Shown one piece after another: positions 1-11,489 of a stretch of 64,000 bases of DNA. This DNA is from Agrypnia vestita (Eukaryota; Arthropoda; Insecta; Trichoptera; Phryganeidae). How positions within the stretch are numbered: the stretch's first letter is position 1; every line of letters starts with the position of its first letter. The translations under genes and the position numbers were made by a program. The stretch spans positions 219,364-283,363 of the forward strand of contig JADDOH010002249.1 of the NCBI GenBank assembly GCA_016648135.1. Direction: 5' to 3'. The notes beneath the pieces were generated by a model. The model made no database searches and was not told where the DNA came from. It saw nothing but the letters and a program-made list of their open reading frames with translations.

Positions 1-289
1 TTCGCGTTTTTCCGCTCAAATATACAACACACAATACGTCAGGCAAAAATAAAACCAGACGGCTCTAATAGTCGTAACCATACGTACACTTTTTAATCTG
101 CCGATTTTACAAGCTTATTTAAAACATGAAATTTATGCCGATTTTTCTAATGGATGGTTATAAATTCGGATATTTTAAGATAAAAATAAGTTTTTTAAAA
201 AATATCTCAATTTTGACACCTATTGTTTATGTTTTATCACTGCAATCAATCGTGCTATTTTGCAAGATGTATTTTATTAAAATATCGTA

Positions 290-725
290 ACCAATACGAT
301 ATGTCCAAGCCACCGTAACTGTGATTTCTCGATGAATGTTAATAAGGGTTCCACTTTGAGACATTCTCTTATTCGCGTATTTCTGATTCCGTCTCTTCTG
401 GTAACTCCTACTATTCCTCGTAGAAATCCCATCTCCGCGTCCTGTAGCCTTAAGCGGGTTTTTTCGGTCAAGATCCAGTGCTCACGGCCATTCACTAGAG
501 TTCCGGCAGATAGACTGCCAAAGCGGATATACCAGGCAAGACCAGAAGGCAGAAGACCAAGAGGCCGCCCTAAGAGGAGCTGGTGGAAACTGGACTGCTG
601 CGAAGCGAGCTATGTAACAACTAAATTTGGTTAACGTGGAGAGTGAGGCCCAAGATAGGAAGAGTTGAAACCTCATATGCGGTGTAGGGACTCCCATCCA
701 ATAGGATAAGGGATAAAAAAGAAAA
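290..725. mobile_element. LINE family A copy with internal inversion
   Basis: C-terminal part of a non-LTR retrotransposon ORF2. On the minus strand, 495 down to about 290, it reads HWILTEKTRLRLQ, then FLRGIVGVTRR, then SQLRWLGHI. On the plus strand from about 510 the next part of the same protein follows: ADRLPKRIYQARPEGRRPRG and GRPKRSW, then a 3' segment with CCCAAGATAGGAAGAG. The 5' piece is therefore inverted relative to the 3' piece, with both 5' ends meeting near 500. Uninterrupted copies of the family lie at 19545 (+) and 57120 (-). It is a dead fragment with several stops. Confidence 0.75.
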
Positions 726-779
726 GTAACCAACAAGTCCAGACAATGGGACAGTCTGGATAAAAGAGAACTCAAAAAA

Positions 780-3190
780 TTTATATCTTATGGGAGAAAA
801 ACGTCAATTCACATAGAATGTTGTTCAATGAAATGTCCGAAAAGTTCATATAAATTATGAAGGCAAAGTTATGACACTTTGTATAAATTATATTAAAAAA
901 ATATGTGTTCGTCTTTCAGGCTTGTTAGCGACCTGTAAACATAATAAAATAAACAATAGTACTGAGTTTTATTTTTATGAGGGGATTGGGATGAGACATT
1001 GCAATTATCATACATTATTACACAGGGCATAACAGAGATAGTCCGCAATACTTTACACGTACGTAGATTCCTGCTTTTGATTTTGAGTGGAATATATTCA
1101 AGTGTCATGACCTTATATCAATAATGGAGATAATGCGATATCATTTCATAAGGTTGGCATGGCAAAAAGTTTAACTATTATTACTGTCACTTAAAACATT
1201 ATGAAATATTTTTCCCTTTTATACCAATCAAATTAAAATATAGCCTTTCAGAAATCGTAAATATATTTCTTACACGGTTGCAGAAATTGAAATCAGATTT
1301 TGTGGAAGGTTTTAATCATTTTATTTAACTTGTATTAAAGCGAATGAATTTTGCGTAATCAATATAAGTCACCGTAATGATATAACTACTTAATACTGTG
1401 ATGAAACAACCAGTTCATCTTTTTGCGAAAAATAGAAATATCGGAAAAAATACATAATTTGATATAGGTAAATATCTCCGTAATTATTGATATAAGTTTA
1501 TGGTTACTTGAACATTTTCGACTCATAATCAAGGCAAGAATCCATAAATGAGGTTTTGTGGACTAGTTCTGTTACACCCTGTTTATAAAGTAGAATATAC
1601 TTTATAAAAAAATCAAAATATTTTACTCAAGCTTTCGTTATGGCTTTTATGTGTCGTATAAAAATATAAATATGACACAAAATCCCAAAATACATTTATG
1701 AAGGCTGTTGGTAACGATAAACGCGAACGGGAGAGTTAAGGATAACGATATCAATTTACCGTTACGAGACGGCAAAAAATTAACGTGTCAGATTGCGTAA
1801 CTTTGCGGGAAGCAATTCGGCACACGTGACGTTCGTACAACGTTATTTGCAATTAAGATCGAAACAGAAAATCCCCGCGCTATGAAAAGACGTAATTTTT
1901 ATTATGTGTTACATGTCTATCCTTTATGGATTTTTCGATGGAAGCTGAGGTCATAACATTCTGGAGGAAATATAGTTTCAGATGTAATAATGGCTTTGAG
2001 AGAAAATAACCTTTGATGCGAGATTAATTTTAATTTTAATAATAATATATTTTTTTGGAAAACCGTTTTCAAATGGCTCAGAGAAAAAAAGAACTTAATG
2101 AACAATTATATTAATTCCAATGATTTTTTTCTCTATATTTTTTTTAATATTGTAATATTATATGGCTTTGATAAAAAATAAATTCCAATTAACTTAATTT
2201 TTTTTCGAAAAATTTTGTATGTAGTTTTTAATTTTTTTAATATTACTCTTTGAGATGAAATAACTTTTACTTTCAAGTTAATAATAATTTTGATAACTCT
2301 CTTTTTTCTAAATAAATAGTTTCCAAATGTTTTTATATTACGAATAGGTAGGATATGAGAGAAAAATAAGTTTATTGTAATTAAATAGTTTTGTATTAAT
2401 AATTTTCTATATTTTGCAAGTTTGGATATGAGTTGACGACGTTGGTAAAGTAATATATTATATTTAATAAAATATAGAAATATGATTATATTTATTTAAT
2501 AATTGTCGATGTTGAAATTGCCTGCAAAAACGACAAGATTCTTGTGTTTAGATATCCAAAACAACATTTTCAGAAAAATTATGTTTAACAAGGCACTTAA
2601 ATACTATATATTTATATATAGTATTTAAATGGTACATTTTATACTTTGTCTTAAAACATTGTGATTTGTCTAAAAGGATTATCGTTTTGACAGTTAGTAG
2701 ACAGCAATAATTATATTTTACACTTAATATCTTTAGCTATCTTAATAGCTTTACCTACTACTAGGTATTATTATATTTTTCGAAATTTGTTATAATACTT
2801 AATGATTACAAAATCTAAGATCTCTTTAACCGATGAATCACGTAAGAAGATACAGAGAAACTTCTATCTACTAATATATTGAAATAAAAATACAACTCAT
2901 TATGACACTAAATGTCGTAAGATTGCGTCTACATATATTTCATTAGTAAGGGTATATTTATTTTAAGTGAGTGTTTTAATTCCATTGGAACTGTATTCTA
3001 AAAAGTTAAAAAAATGTGATTCTTAAATTAGTTTTCTTCGCTTCATCAAAATTATGGTAGCAAAACAATTTCTCTAATATGTTTTTAAGAAAATTGATTT
3101 ATCATGAAACATCTAAACATGAATATCTCTAAGTAAACAGTTTGTTGGTAAGCTACTATCATTCACCATCAAATCTACGACAAGTCAATT
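780..3190. other. AT-rich intronic stretch without recognisable gene
   Basis: Low-complexity A/T sequence with small hairpins. At 1700-1880 there is a patch richer in CpG with a CACACGTGACG E-box-like site; it is non-coding by eye and could be regulatory. No protein similarity was recognised. Confidence 0.5.
2597..2628. repeat. short perfect AT hairpin
   Basis: Perfect 14-bp arms (TTAAATACTATATA and its complement) with a 4-nt loop. It may be simple AT-repeat decay. Confidence 0.6.
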
Positions 3191-3192
3191 TA

Positions 3193-3246
3193 ATGAGCTG
3201 CCTATATTTTGTTTGCAAGTGATTGCAAACAAAATAGGCAGTTCAT
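3193..3246. repeat. palindrome, about 24-bp arms
   Basis: Left arm with CTGCCTATATTTTGTTTGCA and right arm TGCAAACAAAATAGGCAG, separated by a few bases, with one mismatch and one extra A. No coding content. It could be the core of a tiny foldback element. Confidence 0.7.
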
Positions 3247-3367
3247 GATATAAAGTTTTATCTAAATGTTTCCGTAACATGAACTATAAGAACGGTTCAT
3301 CATCCTGGTACGAGGAATCATTTTATATAAAGTTGACACGGAATCAAATTATTATCATTAAAAAAAA

Positions 3368-3701
3368 AGTGGTTCCCAAAGTGCGCCTTTGAAGGCTTAC
3401 TAGAGCGTCCTTTGAAATCGCTTGAGTAGTTAATAATTTTCAAAAAAAAATACAACTTTGGTCAAGAAAAATTAATGAGAAGGATGACAATGTTTTGATT
3501 GGCAATGATGTTGATTTTTCTAACGATTTTTAATTGATTTTAAGAGCATACATCACAACTTATCTGACTAGTTTTTGAAACATTAACGAGCAAATAATAT
3601 TGACAAGTTTGCGTGAATTTGCAAAGTGACAATTGAGATGCTATGAAAATATTTATGTTACACAAAGGCTGCGGTGAACTGTAAAATTCTGAGAACTGCT
3701 G
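3368..3701. mobile_element. possible hAT-like MITE remnant
   Basis: The left end AGTGGTTCCCAAAGTGCGCC and the reverse-complemented right end CAGCAGTTCTCAGAATTTT both resemble the CAGTGGTTCTCAA-type termini of Buster-like hAT elements. No 8-bp target duplication could be found and there is no transposase. It is a weak call based on the two ends only. Confidence 0.35.
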
Positions 3702-4059
3702 GTTTAAGAAATAATTATTTTATTAAAATAAACAAATGTAATCTATAATCAAAATCTTTCAATAATTTTGAGGTTTTCATGGTTGGTTTCGACATCTATA
3801 CATACCAAAAACAATTATAATATTTAATATTATGGAGCTTAAATATTAAATTTTAAATTAATTATCGTGAATTCGTCAGAAATTAAACACAATATATAGT
3901 GAACGTAGTCTCTAAAAAACATTATTTATATTTTAAAAAGTCACATTTTAGTATATATTTTCTCTTGAAAAAAGTTCGTTTCTTTTTAAAAAATTAAAAC
4001 GCGTAATGGAGCATGTGTAACATCAATCTTCATTCATATTTTCAAACTAAACTCAGTTT

Positions 4060-4145
4060 ACTATGAAAATATCACTTACATGTTGGTGTGGAATGAGGGT
4101 CAATATTAACCACTTTCGTTCGCTAAGCGAGTGCTTGCTTACCAC
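4060..4145 (-). mobile_element. tRNA-derived SINE fragment, copy 1
   Basis: Homologous to 38715-38805. Both carry CTATGAAAA, then a GGTGT-GGAATGAGG block, and on the minus strand CCTCATTCCA adjoining a degenerate Pol III B-box. In this copy the B-box is decayed. Assignment rests on the better copy. Confidence 0.45.
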
Positions 4146-4221
4146 TAGAAAAAGTTTTTTTCCACATAATCCTTTCCTCTCTTTCCGCGCATAAAATCGT
4201 CAAATTTTATTACACCAACTA

Positions 4222-4425
4222 GCTGTAACCCATCGAAAATCATGATACTCTTACATGTTTTATCCTAAGGAATAAGAATATATTTATTTATTAAAAAAAA
4301 ATAGAAGAAAAAAATAAAGAATACCTACTTTAAACGAGAAAAATAAAATATGTTTTACTATAAAGAAATTACGGACTTAACACGAAGTTACGATGGACAG
4401 GCAGGCAACGTATATTATATCTGTC
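4222..4425 (+). repeat. ACTAGCTGT repeat, copy 1
   Basis: Begins ACTAGCTGTAACCCATCG and ends around ACACGAAGTTACGATGGACA. The middle is A-rich and degenerate. It shares both ends with 4626-4805, and the ACTAGCTGT start with the element at 55550. It is a non-coding interspersed repeat; class unresolved (SINE-like, or the head of a larger element). Confidence 0.6.
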
Positions 4426-4625
4426 ACGTATATTAAATAATTAACATTTACATTTTATAAAATAAGTTAAATTGAAATTTTTACATCTTTCATAAAATAA
4501 TAAGTCTCAAACAAGTAAGTTTCAAACAATATTGTTGTATATCATACCCATCTCGAAACAGCATTGATTGTACTAGTGAGGGGATACTGTTAACATAAAT
4601 AAATACTGTTATCATTTATTAATAA

Positions 4626-4805
4626 ACTAGCTGTAACCCGTCAAAAATGACGTTACTTTTACATGTCAGTTCCTAAGGAATAAAGAAAAAGAAAGAATAA
4701 AGGTTAATATAAAGAAGTTATAGACGTTACACGAAATTAGGGGACAGATAGACAGGCAGACGGAAGGTCGGACGAACAGACAACGAATTTATTGTAATTG
4801 GGATA
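4626..4805 (+). repeat. ACTAGCTGT repeat, copy 2
   Basis: Starts ACTAGCTGTAACCCGTCAAA, where CGTCAAAAATGACG forms a small stem. It continues with TTTTACATGTCAGTTCCTAA, then ACGTTACACGAA and a GACAGATAGACAGGCAGACG tract, ending ATTGTAATTGGGAT. Reverse-oriented relatives lie at 30160-30660 and a partial plus copy at 43395-43520. Confidence 0.65.
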
Positions 4806-5169
4806 AAATAAAATAATTATATAAAAACATCATTTCACTCTAAATAAAATCAAATAATTATAAATATACAAACTAAAGATCCGGTGCATTAAATATTTGA
4901 ATTCAGTTTCCATAATCTAACCGAATCCCAGTAATACAAGTGCATACAATAGAAGCAGTTGTATTCCCTGACACATCTCACTGTGAACTTTGCATACATG
5001 TAGGTCAAACATTCCGCTTCTCCGTGCATACTTGCGTGCATTCACAGAATTGCAAGCATTTCCTGGTACATCTTTGTAACGAGAGCCGTGCATATAAAAT
5101 GTTGTCGTTAAAAATAATATTTAAACATCGCACATATTTTTAATGCCATGTTTCCAAGAAACCATACAT

Positions 5170-6160
5170 ATATTTTTTTTTAATTTACCCTTTTATTGTT
5201 TTTTTTTATTTTTTTTTATTTAATATTAAAACTACATTTAAATCATAATACATTTGTCTATTACAATCTACTTAGATACATTTTATTTTGTTGCTTTGCC
5301 TCTCCAAAAATGAGACTTGCTCATGTGCTTGGTGAGGGGCTTACACTTTATTAGTTTATTTTGGATTTGGCTTATTTGTTCCTTAGCTATATGTCTTGTT
5401 ATGCATTGTCAAATTGTATCGATCTAAAGTGTTGGTTTATTTTTTTCTTTAATTGTTGTAAGTCATCGATTTTCTTAATATCTGTAGGTAGGTTATTGAA
5501 GTTTTTTATGCCCAAGTATATGTAGTTTTGTTGACACAGTTTGGTATTATATTTTGGGATTTTAAAATCATTTTTGAATCTTAATCATATGTTTTTTTCA
5601 AATTTAGCAGTTATGTTTTCTTTAATTAGTTGTATAATTGACGTTTTTTTGTAAACATTCTCTAATTTTGGAACCTGGAATTTAGAGAAAAGTAATTGTA
5701 TAGAGAAGGTTTTTCTTTTTTTAAATATTACTTTTATAATTGATCTGTGTTTATGATGTTATTATACGCCCTTCCCCATCCAATGATTCCATATTGGAGT
5801 AGTGCATGGACAGAAGCGTAATAAACCATTTTAAATTATCTATGGTTAGTGTGTTACGTAATCTTATGAACATATATATGCATTTCCTTATTCTTTTGAC
5901 CAACTCGCTAATGTGGCTGTGCCATTTTAGGTGTTAGTCTATTATTACACCAAGGTATTTTAGTTCTCTTTTAGATTCTAGGGTTGAGCATTTGTCATTG
6001 CAGTTAGTTTTTTTGCAGTTGGTGTCATGTACAATAATTTGTAAATTTGAAGGGATTGTTGGTTTTTTTATTGAAAAAGGAATAAAATAAGTTTTGTCGG
6101 AATTTAGTTGGAAATTAAGTTTTACGTTCTCATTAATACAATATTTGTAGTAATCCACAG
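5170..6160 (-). mobile_element. LINE remnant: RT C-terminal half, 3' UTR, poly(A)
   Basis: On the minus strand from 6158 it reads a reverse transcriptase thumb region: LNFQLNSDKTYF, IVHDTNCKKTN, then RELKYLGVIID. It continues out of frame as HLKWHSHISELVKRIRK and IRLRNTLTIDNLK, and near the end as LGIKNFNNLPTDIKKIDDL, the usual LINE ORF2 C-terminus. Long T runs at 5171-5220 are the poly(A) tail seen from the plus strand. There are many stops and frameshifts. A related 3' fragment is at 35400-35520. The 5' end abuts another LINE fragment at 6165. Confidence 0.75.
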
Positions 6161-6164
6161 GAAT

Positions 6165-6765
6165 AACTATGCATTAAATTCACCGTTAATACGCATGCAT
6201 CGCCTTGGAAACAAATTATCGAAATTCCTAGACATTCTTCGTTGTAGGAGCATACCCGAATTAAATATGTTTTAATCCTGTATTAAATTTTTTTTTTCGT
6301 TTATTTTATATTCTTATCTTATTTATCCTGTATATTGTATTGTATATTCATCTTGTATATTTCCTACACCTTTGACCAGATTTTATACGTTAATTAATTA
6401 AATATTCTTATTTTAATAAATAAATACATATATTATATACCTTTATAATATGTATGCATTGAATATTAAGTTTTTAATGTACATTTTATTGCATAAATAA
6501 ATTTTTTAAAAATTCAAATGAAATTGAATTCATTTAAATTATCTTTATTTTATTAATTTGTTAAAAAATTATAATTATTACTGTTTGCTTTTATGCTAAT
6601 CATTGTTTAGTATATTTTTCATTTCTCTTAAATATGTTTTATTTCTACTATTTATTTTTTAATTATTTATTTAATACGTGTTTAATGTTAATTTTATAAA
6701 AATCTTTGTAATTTTATTGTACTGTAAAAGCCCACTAGGGCGTTGATAAATAAATAATATGTTTA
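6165..6765 (+). mobile_element. 5'-truncated LINE: ORF2 C-terminus and 3' UTR
   Basis: A plus-strand frame from about 6177 reads NSPLIRMHRLGNKLSKFLDI and then RCRSIPELNMF to a stop, the ending typical of Jockey-like ORF2 proteins. A very AT-rich 3' UTR follows, closing with AGCCCACTAGGGCGTTGATA and an AAATAAATAA tail. The same 3' signature occurs in reverse at 8340-8400. The head-to-head contact with the minus-strand LINE at 6160 looks like two separate insertions, because the two C-termini differ. Confidence 0.6.
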
Positions 6766-7491
6766 ATTTGTCTTATCATCTTCATTTTGCATAGCGATAT
6801 TTATCCGAGATGCAGATATGTTGATAATTATAATTATTACCAGTAAGGCAGCGAATAATCCTTTCGGAACTATTTATAATAATCATTATTTCTACCAGAT
6901 GGTATTATGTATCTTAGGAAATTTAAATAATCCGTAAATATTTTTAATCGTACACGGTATACGGTCTCCTTACATTCAAATATTTGAACTTATTTCAAAT
7001 CCTTAATAAATTAATTAAAAAATATTTATTTAGGTATGTAAAATATAAAGAATAAGAATAGTCTGAAAATGTTCTTCGGTTTTCAGGGCCGTTCACAATT
7101 TTCTAGTTTGTTTTCTGGGATATTTTAGTCATTCTAATTACGTTCCTCTTCTGCTTTCTTCAGGCTTCACTTCTATTATATCGTCCATTTAGAGGTAAAA
7201 CTCACTAAGTGACATGGTATAGTGAGGTTTAAATAATTATTGAAAATCTTCAAATAATGAGTTTTTTCCCACTAAATAAACATGAATAGACACAGAATAT
7301 CCACTTACTGATCCATACTTGTTTTTATTTATTTTTTTATTTTAGAGGTGGAAAAAATGTGGATGTTTTGTATTCATAACTCATTTTGGCCAAAATTGCT
7401 GTTAATAAGTTTTACTTCTAAAGGGACGATATAGAATTCTTCTTGATTTAGGTACTCCTGACAATCAAATTATATTTTAAAGATCATTATA

Positions 7492-7965
7492 ATTCTTATT
7501 TACTTACTTATTTACCATCACGTTGTTTCCCCGTGATAGAGCGCCACACTCTTCTATCCTGACACACAACTCTCGCCTCATCCACATTCATACATCTTCG
7601 CATGCAAGCTCGATGTTTGTTGAGGCTTCTAACGAGACCATCTTCCAGTATCTTATATATATACCAGTATCCAGTACCAGGTTAAGCTGGTCATGCCACT
7701 TCTTCCGCGGTCGCTCTCTCTTTCTAACACCGTCAACATTTGCGTTATATATCTTCAATCTTTCCCCATCATTCGCTCAACTTACCCAAATCACCCGAGC
7801 GACCCTTTATTAATTTTTTTAAATGCTTTAAATTCGTTTCTAATACCTTCATTCCTTACTTTATCATAAATTGGTTTTCCGCACATACGTGATCTCATCT
7901 CCACCGTATTCAGTCTACTTTCGTTCCCCTTCAGCCAGCTCCAGGCTTTACTTCCACACATCGGT
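7492..7965 (-). mobile_element. LINE family E 3' end
   Basis: The minus strand reads RERPRKKWHDQLNLVLD, then WKMVSLEASTNIELACEDV, then CGALSRGNNVMVNK, the C-terminal GRPxxxWxDQ tail of a LINE ORF2. The tail on the minus strand is TAAATAAGTAAGTAAATAAG. The plus-strand copy at 29395-29700 has the same order of motifs. It is broken by stops. Confidence 0.65.
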
Positions 7966-8339
7966 GATGGTTCCGGAATTCCATTATGTACCGCTATTAT
8001 AATTCTCGCCGATCATTTAGAGCCACATCGAGTAGCAGACGTATGTGTGGAAGCGTGTAGAGCGTAACCCACACGGCTGCTTGTCCGCATTCCGACCATA
8101 ATCCAAGTTACAACTGTTTTGTCCCCGGAACAATGCTCTCGGCGGAATTAATTGCAACGCAAGTACGGCGGTGCTTAAGGTTGCATTGCGCACATTTTGC
8201 GGAATGTCACCCATACTAACAGACCCCGACATGTACATATATTCTAACACGTCACATAAATGCTTGTGTAATTACTTTTGCAAAAAAAAAAATCCAGGAA
8301 ATGCGGAAGCAGATTAAAGACGCATGGAAAGTTGAAGTA

Positions 8340-9250
8340 AAGACAAATATTTATTTATTTATTTATTTATTCATTTATTTATATAACGCCCGTATGGACT
8401 TTTACAAATAAACAGAATAATTTTTTTTAAAATAACATAAGACAGTTAAAATAATAATACAGTTAAAAGTTACAATAATAAAAATTAAAAGGTAATGATA
8501 ATAATAATAATAATAATACAGAAAAACATAAGACTGATAAAATAATAATACAGTTAATAAGGTAGAAATAATAATAGTTAAAGGTAAAATAATAATACAG
8601 AAAAATTTATTGTCCATTTCGATTTTGTTGAGATGTAAACAATTGTATCAGCTTTGTCCTATACACAGTTATACTATCAGCAAAAATGTCAGCTGCCTCT
8701 GCATGTTCATTCCCTAATGAGTGTAATCTGGGAATCACAGAGTTTGCTAATGCATTAGTTCTGACATTTCTACTGTAATAGAATAATGCACTGTGTCTTG
8801 ATGACCTCGATGGGGCATATAAGTCGATCAGACTAATAATCTGGGGGCATTCAATCAAACTACAGTAGCCGGCAAACATCTTGAAATTTTATGGCGTAGT
8901 GGGGGGAAGTTTGCGCATGTACCATTCCACCAACGAGACCCAAATGTTGTCTTCTGCGCATTCCCCCACTACGCCAAAAAATTTCAAGAAGTTTGCCGGC
9001 AACTGTATTTACGATCCTATAAATAAATATTAGGTCTGTTACAGTACGTCTCACAGACAAGTTTAAAAGTTGTTAATAATTAAGGAGATATTCATAATTG
9101 ATATATTCCAAGCGTATATTTAATTTGTAATTAATAAATATTTAGAATTTTTTTTGGACTCGTTCAATTGCCGTTGAATGATTAACATAGTGAGGCGACC
9201 AAATGATCGAGTTATTTTCAACCTGAGGTCTGACAAGAGAAGTGTGATAT
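8340..9250 (-). mobile_element. LINE remnant, ORF2 C-terminus, split by a MITE
   Basis: Minus strand, 5' to 3': SRPQVENNSIIWSPHYVNHS, IERVQKKF, then SVRRTVTDLIFIYRIVN. The 143-bp MITE at 8863-9005 interrupts, then the protein resumes as SLIECPQIISLIDLYAPS, TNALANSVIPRL and LGNEHAEAADIF to a stop near 8610. These are thumb and C-terminal motifs of Jockey/R1-like reverse transcriptases. The 3' UTR ends AAAAGTCCATACGGGCGTTA and a (TAAA)n tail that forms the microsatellite at 8345-8382. Trinucleotide AAT runs at 8495-8520 lie in the 3' UTR. Confidence 0.8.
8863..9005. mobile_element. 143-bp Tc1/mariner-type MITE
   Basis: Inverted ends CAGTAGCCGGCAAACATCTT and (reverse complement of right end) CAGTTGCCGGCAAACTTCTT continue for about 45 bp with few mismatches. 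Both ends are flanked by TA (8861-8862 and 9006-9007), as expected for Tc1/mariner mobilisation. It sits inside a LINE reverse transcriptase, and excising it plus one TA rejoins the LINE frame, so it is younger than the LINE. Confidence 0.88.
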
Positions 9251-9435
9251 GAGGTGAATACTGAAGGCATGACCCCTGGCATTGATGTGCTAAACGAAGA
9301 AGTGTGGCATTCTATCCATATCTGTATTTATATAAAGAGAAACGGTGCGACGTTGACTTGGTATCATAATGAGAATCAAACTGCGACCGATTCTTATGTC
9401 GAAACCATCCTTCCTCAAGACATAAATGTGTATCC

Positions 9436-9675
9436 CAAATAATAATAATTTTGCGTGTCCGTCCGTAACTTCCAGTCCAATAGATGATCTGATTCCGTTT
9501 TCAAAAAAAGTATGATTTCAAAATTGTTATTTTATAAAATGAAAACATTGATTTTATGTTTTATTTAATAAAATACTTTGATTTTTTTTTAATATATCAG
9601 TTTTATAAAAATAATAAGTTCATTCATTACTATATCGCACATGTAAAAGGGGTTAACCATTAATCAAAATAAATA
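9436..9675 (-). repeat. degenerate ACTAGCTGT-family repeat
   Basis: The minus strand contains ACATGT and a GGAAGTTACGGACGGACACG-type stretch like the 3' part of the repeat at 4626. Most of the interior is A/T decay. It is supported by short motifs only. Confidence 0.35.
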
Positions 9676-9849
9676 TAATTTTCTATGCAACAATGTTCGA
9701 CACTAACGCTACCAGATGGCACAAATAATAATGAGGTATAAAATAATAATGAAGTTTAAGAAGCAAGAAATCATGGTGCTCAATTTAAAGTCATCTATAA
9801 TTAAGTATATTTTGAATTATCAATCTACGGTGACGGCATTCAAAACATT

Positions 9850-9965
9850 TTTTAAAATAAATTAAGATAAATTATAGAAGTTTCTCAGAGACAAAGCTAT
9901 TTTATAAGAGAAAAATGTATGGAAGTCTTTTTGCAGTGTGATCATGTATGAAATAAGTACATGAC
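9850..9965 (+). repeat. GTCTCATAGAGAC-family repeat, copy 1
   Basis: Contains AAATTAAGATAAATTATAGA, then TCTCAGAGACAAAGC, then a TATGGAAGTCTTTTT block. Other copies at 26085, 30900, 44880, 49055 and 50290 are all in the same direction. Longer copies continue into CATAGGGCTTACG and CTTAAGTGATCACTTTACAC. Confidence 0.55.
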
Positions 9966-10019
9966 ATGCACAGTAATTAAGCACGTACGGTGGAAGTGAC
10001 AAACAATCACATAAAATTA

Positions 10020-10053
10020 AACTCCTTTAATCAATCACTTGATTAAAGGAGTT
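10020..10053. repeat. perfect hairpin, 14-bp arms
   Basis: AACTCCTTTAATCA and its exact complement around a 6-nt loop. Confidence 0.7.
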
Positions 10054-10809
10054 CCAAAAATATTTCTTTATATTGAAATTAGGTAATAAAATGACTTTTT
10101 ATATTATGCTATTATTGTACCTTAAAAAATAACCTTCCCTTGGCTTTAAAGGTTAAGGATATTAAATAAATTCCTCAATTCTTTACATAGAAAAGTTTTC
10201 TGAAGAAAATTCATTTAGATTTAATATGTCAATGTGAAACGTAGGTGAAGCCGCTTAGCTGGAAGCAGTTCAATAAAAATATCAAATCTTTTTTGGTCTC
10301 TTATGGAAAAAAACAAAATATTTATAAATAGATATTCTTGTGAATTATTTAGCATATAGACTAGAATACGCCGGAAATTAAATATTTCCAATTTTTTAAC
10401 TCCTTAATTTTTTTTAGATATTACTGCCTTTGCCTTTATACCCCACAATTTTTTTTTTCATATTTATTTATTTTTTCATACTTATTAGATTACATAGATA
10501 CATATGCCAAACTGCACAGCAGTTTTACGGCATGGTTGCCTTCAATATTTGACAATAATTTTTATTTTATAATGAAGATTATAGCCTAGGTCATTATCGA
10601 GTATTGCATGATTTTTACAAGTGATACATGGTATGTAATTATAAATTAATGTCAGAAAAGGTACATATCTTCAATATATTATAATCTTTAAGCTTGTACT
10701 TATTTGGAGCCAATGGAGTTTTTTTTTCTTGCATCATCTCAAAGAATTTTTTATGTATTTTATTAAAGATTTCTGGCACAATATAATCTCTTTTTCTTTC
10801 ACCATAGAC
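10054..10809. other. AT-rich stretch, nothing recognised
   Basis: Low-complexity intronic sequence up to the hAT MITE. I see no coding frame, terminal repeat or RNA gene. Confidence 0.4.
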
Positions 10810-10817
10810 GTTGTTAG

Positions 10818-11384
10818 TAGTGATGGGTCTGCTCTGTACTCACTACTACAATTACTAGTACTACATTACATTGAAGTGCACACTTCGCATGTTTTGAAGT
10901 GTAGTGCACACTACAAACTAGAAACACCAAAGTTATTGAAAGTATAAACTTCAAATAGTACACTTCATTTCAAAGCGAATACTACAAAGTACGTACACTT
11001 AAAGTTATCGAAAGTATGAGAAACATACTTTAAATAGTGCATTTTTTACGTGAAATTTTTGGGAAGTTGATGTAGATATATAAAGAAATCTCTGGAAACT
11101 GTAACAACCCACCCCCCCCCCCATGGTTTAAAAAATTTTGGGACCGAGTGAAGAAACTTTTGGGAAGTTGATGTAGCTAAACGAAGAAACCTCTGGAAAC
11201 TGTAACACAAACCCCCCCCCCCCATGGTTTGAAAATTTTTTGGAATCGAATGAAGAAATCTGACTGGCGACCTTTTTTTTAAGTAGTTTTTACTACAATT
11301 GTAGTGAAAACTTTGTAGTCTTCAAACTGGTGAACGTGTGTGTGTTGTAGTCTTCATTTTGACATGTAGTTTTTCCCTTCGCTA
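10818..11384 (+). mobile_element. hAT MITE, copy 1 (TSD GTTGTTAG)
   Basis: The 5' end is TAGTGATGGGTCTGCTCTGT; the 3' end, reverse complemented, is TAGCGAAGGGAAAAACTAC. The 8-bp sequence GTTGTTAG occurs at 10810-10817 and again at 11385-11392, an exact hAT-type target duplication. There is no transposase frame. Subterminal regions are rich in GTAGTGCACACTAC- and CACTTC-type words. A unit of about 110 bp ending in a C-run followed by CATGGTTT is tandemly repeated inside this copy (runs of C at 11109-11121 and 11210-11223). Confidence 0.92.
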
Positions 11385-11489
11385 GTTGTTAGTGATTGGT
11401 ACTCTCATTGTTTGTCCTGTCAATCTGGTTGCATAGTTATTGTGCGTGTCAGTGTGTCATATTAATATTATTTATCATTTCTTCCATTA

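Noticed and set aside
8345..8382. independent tetranucleotide microsatellite
   Set aside because: It is the (TAAA)n tail of the minus-strand LINE ending there, so not listed separately.
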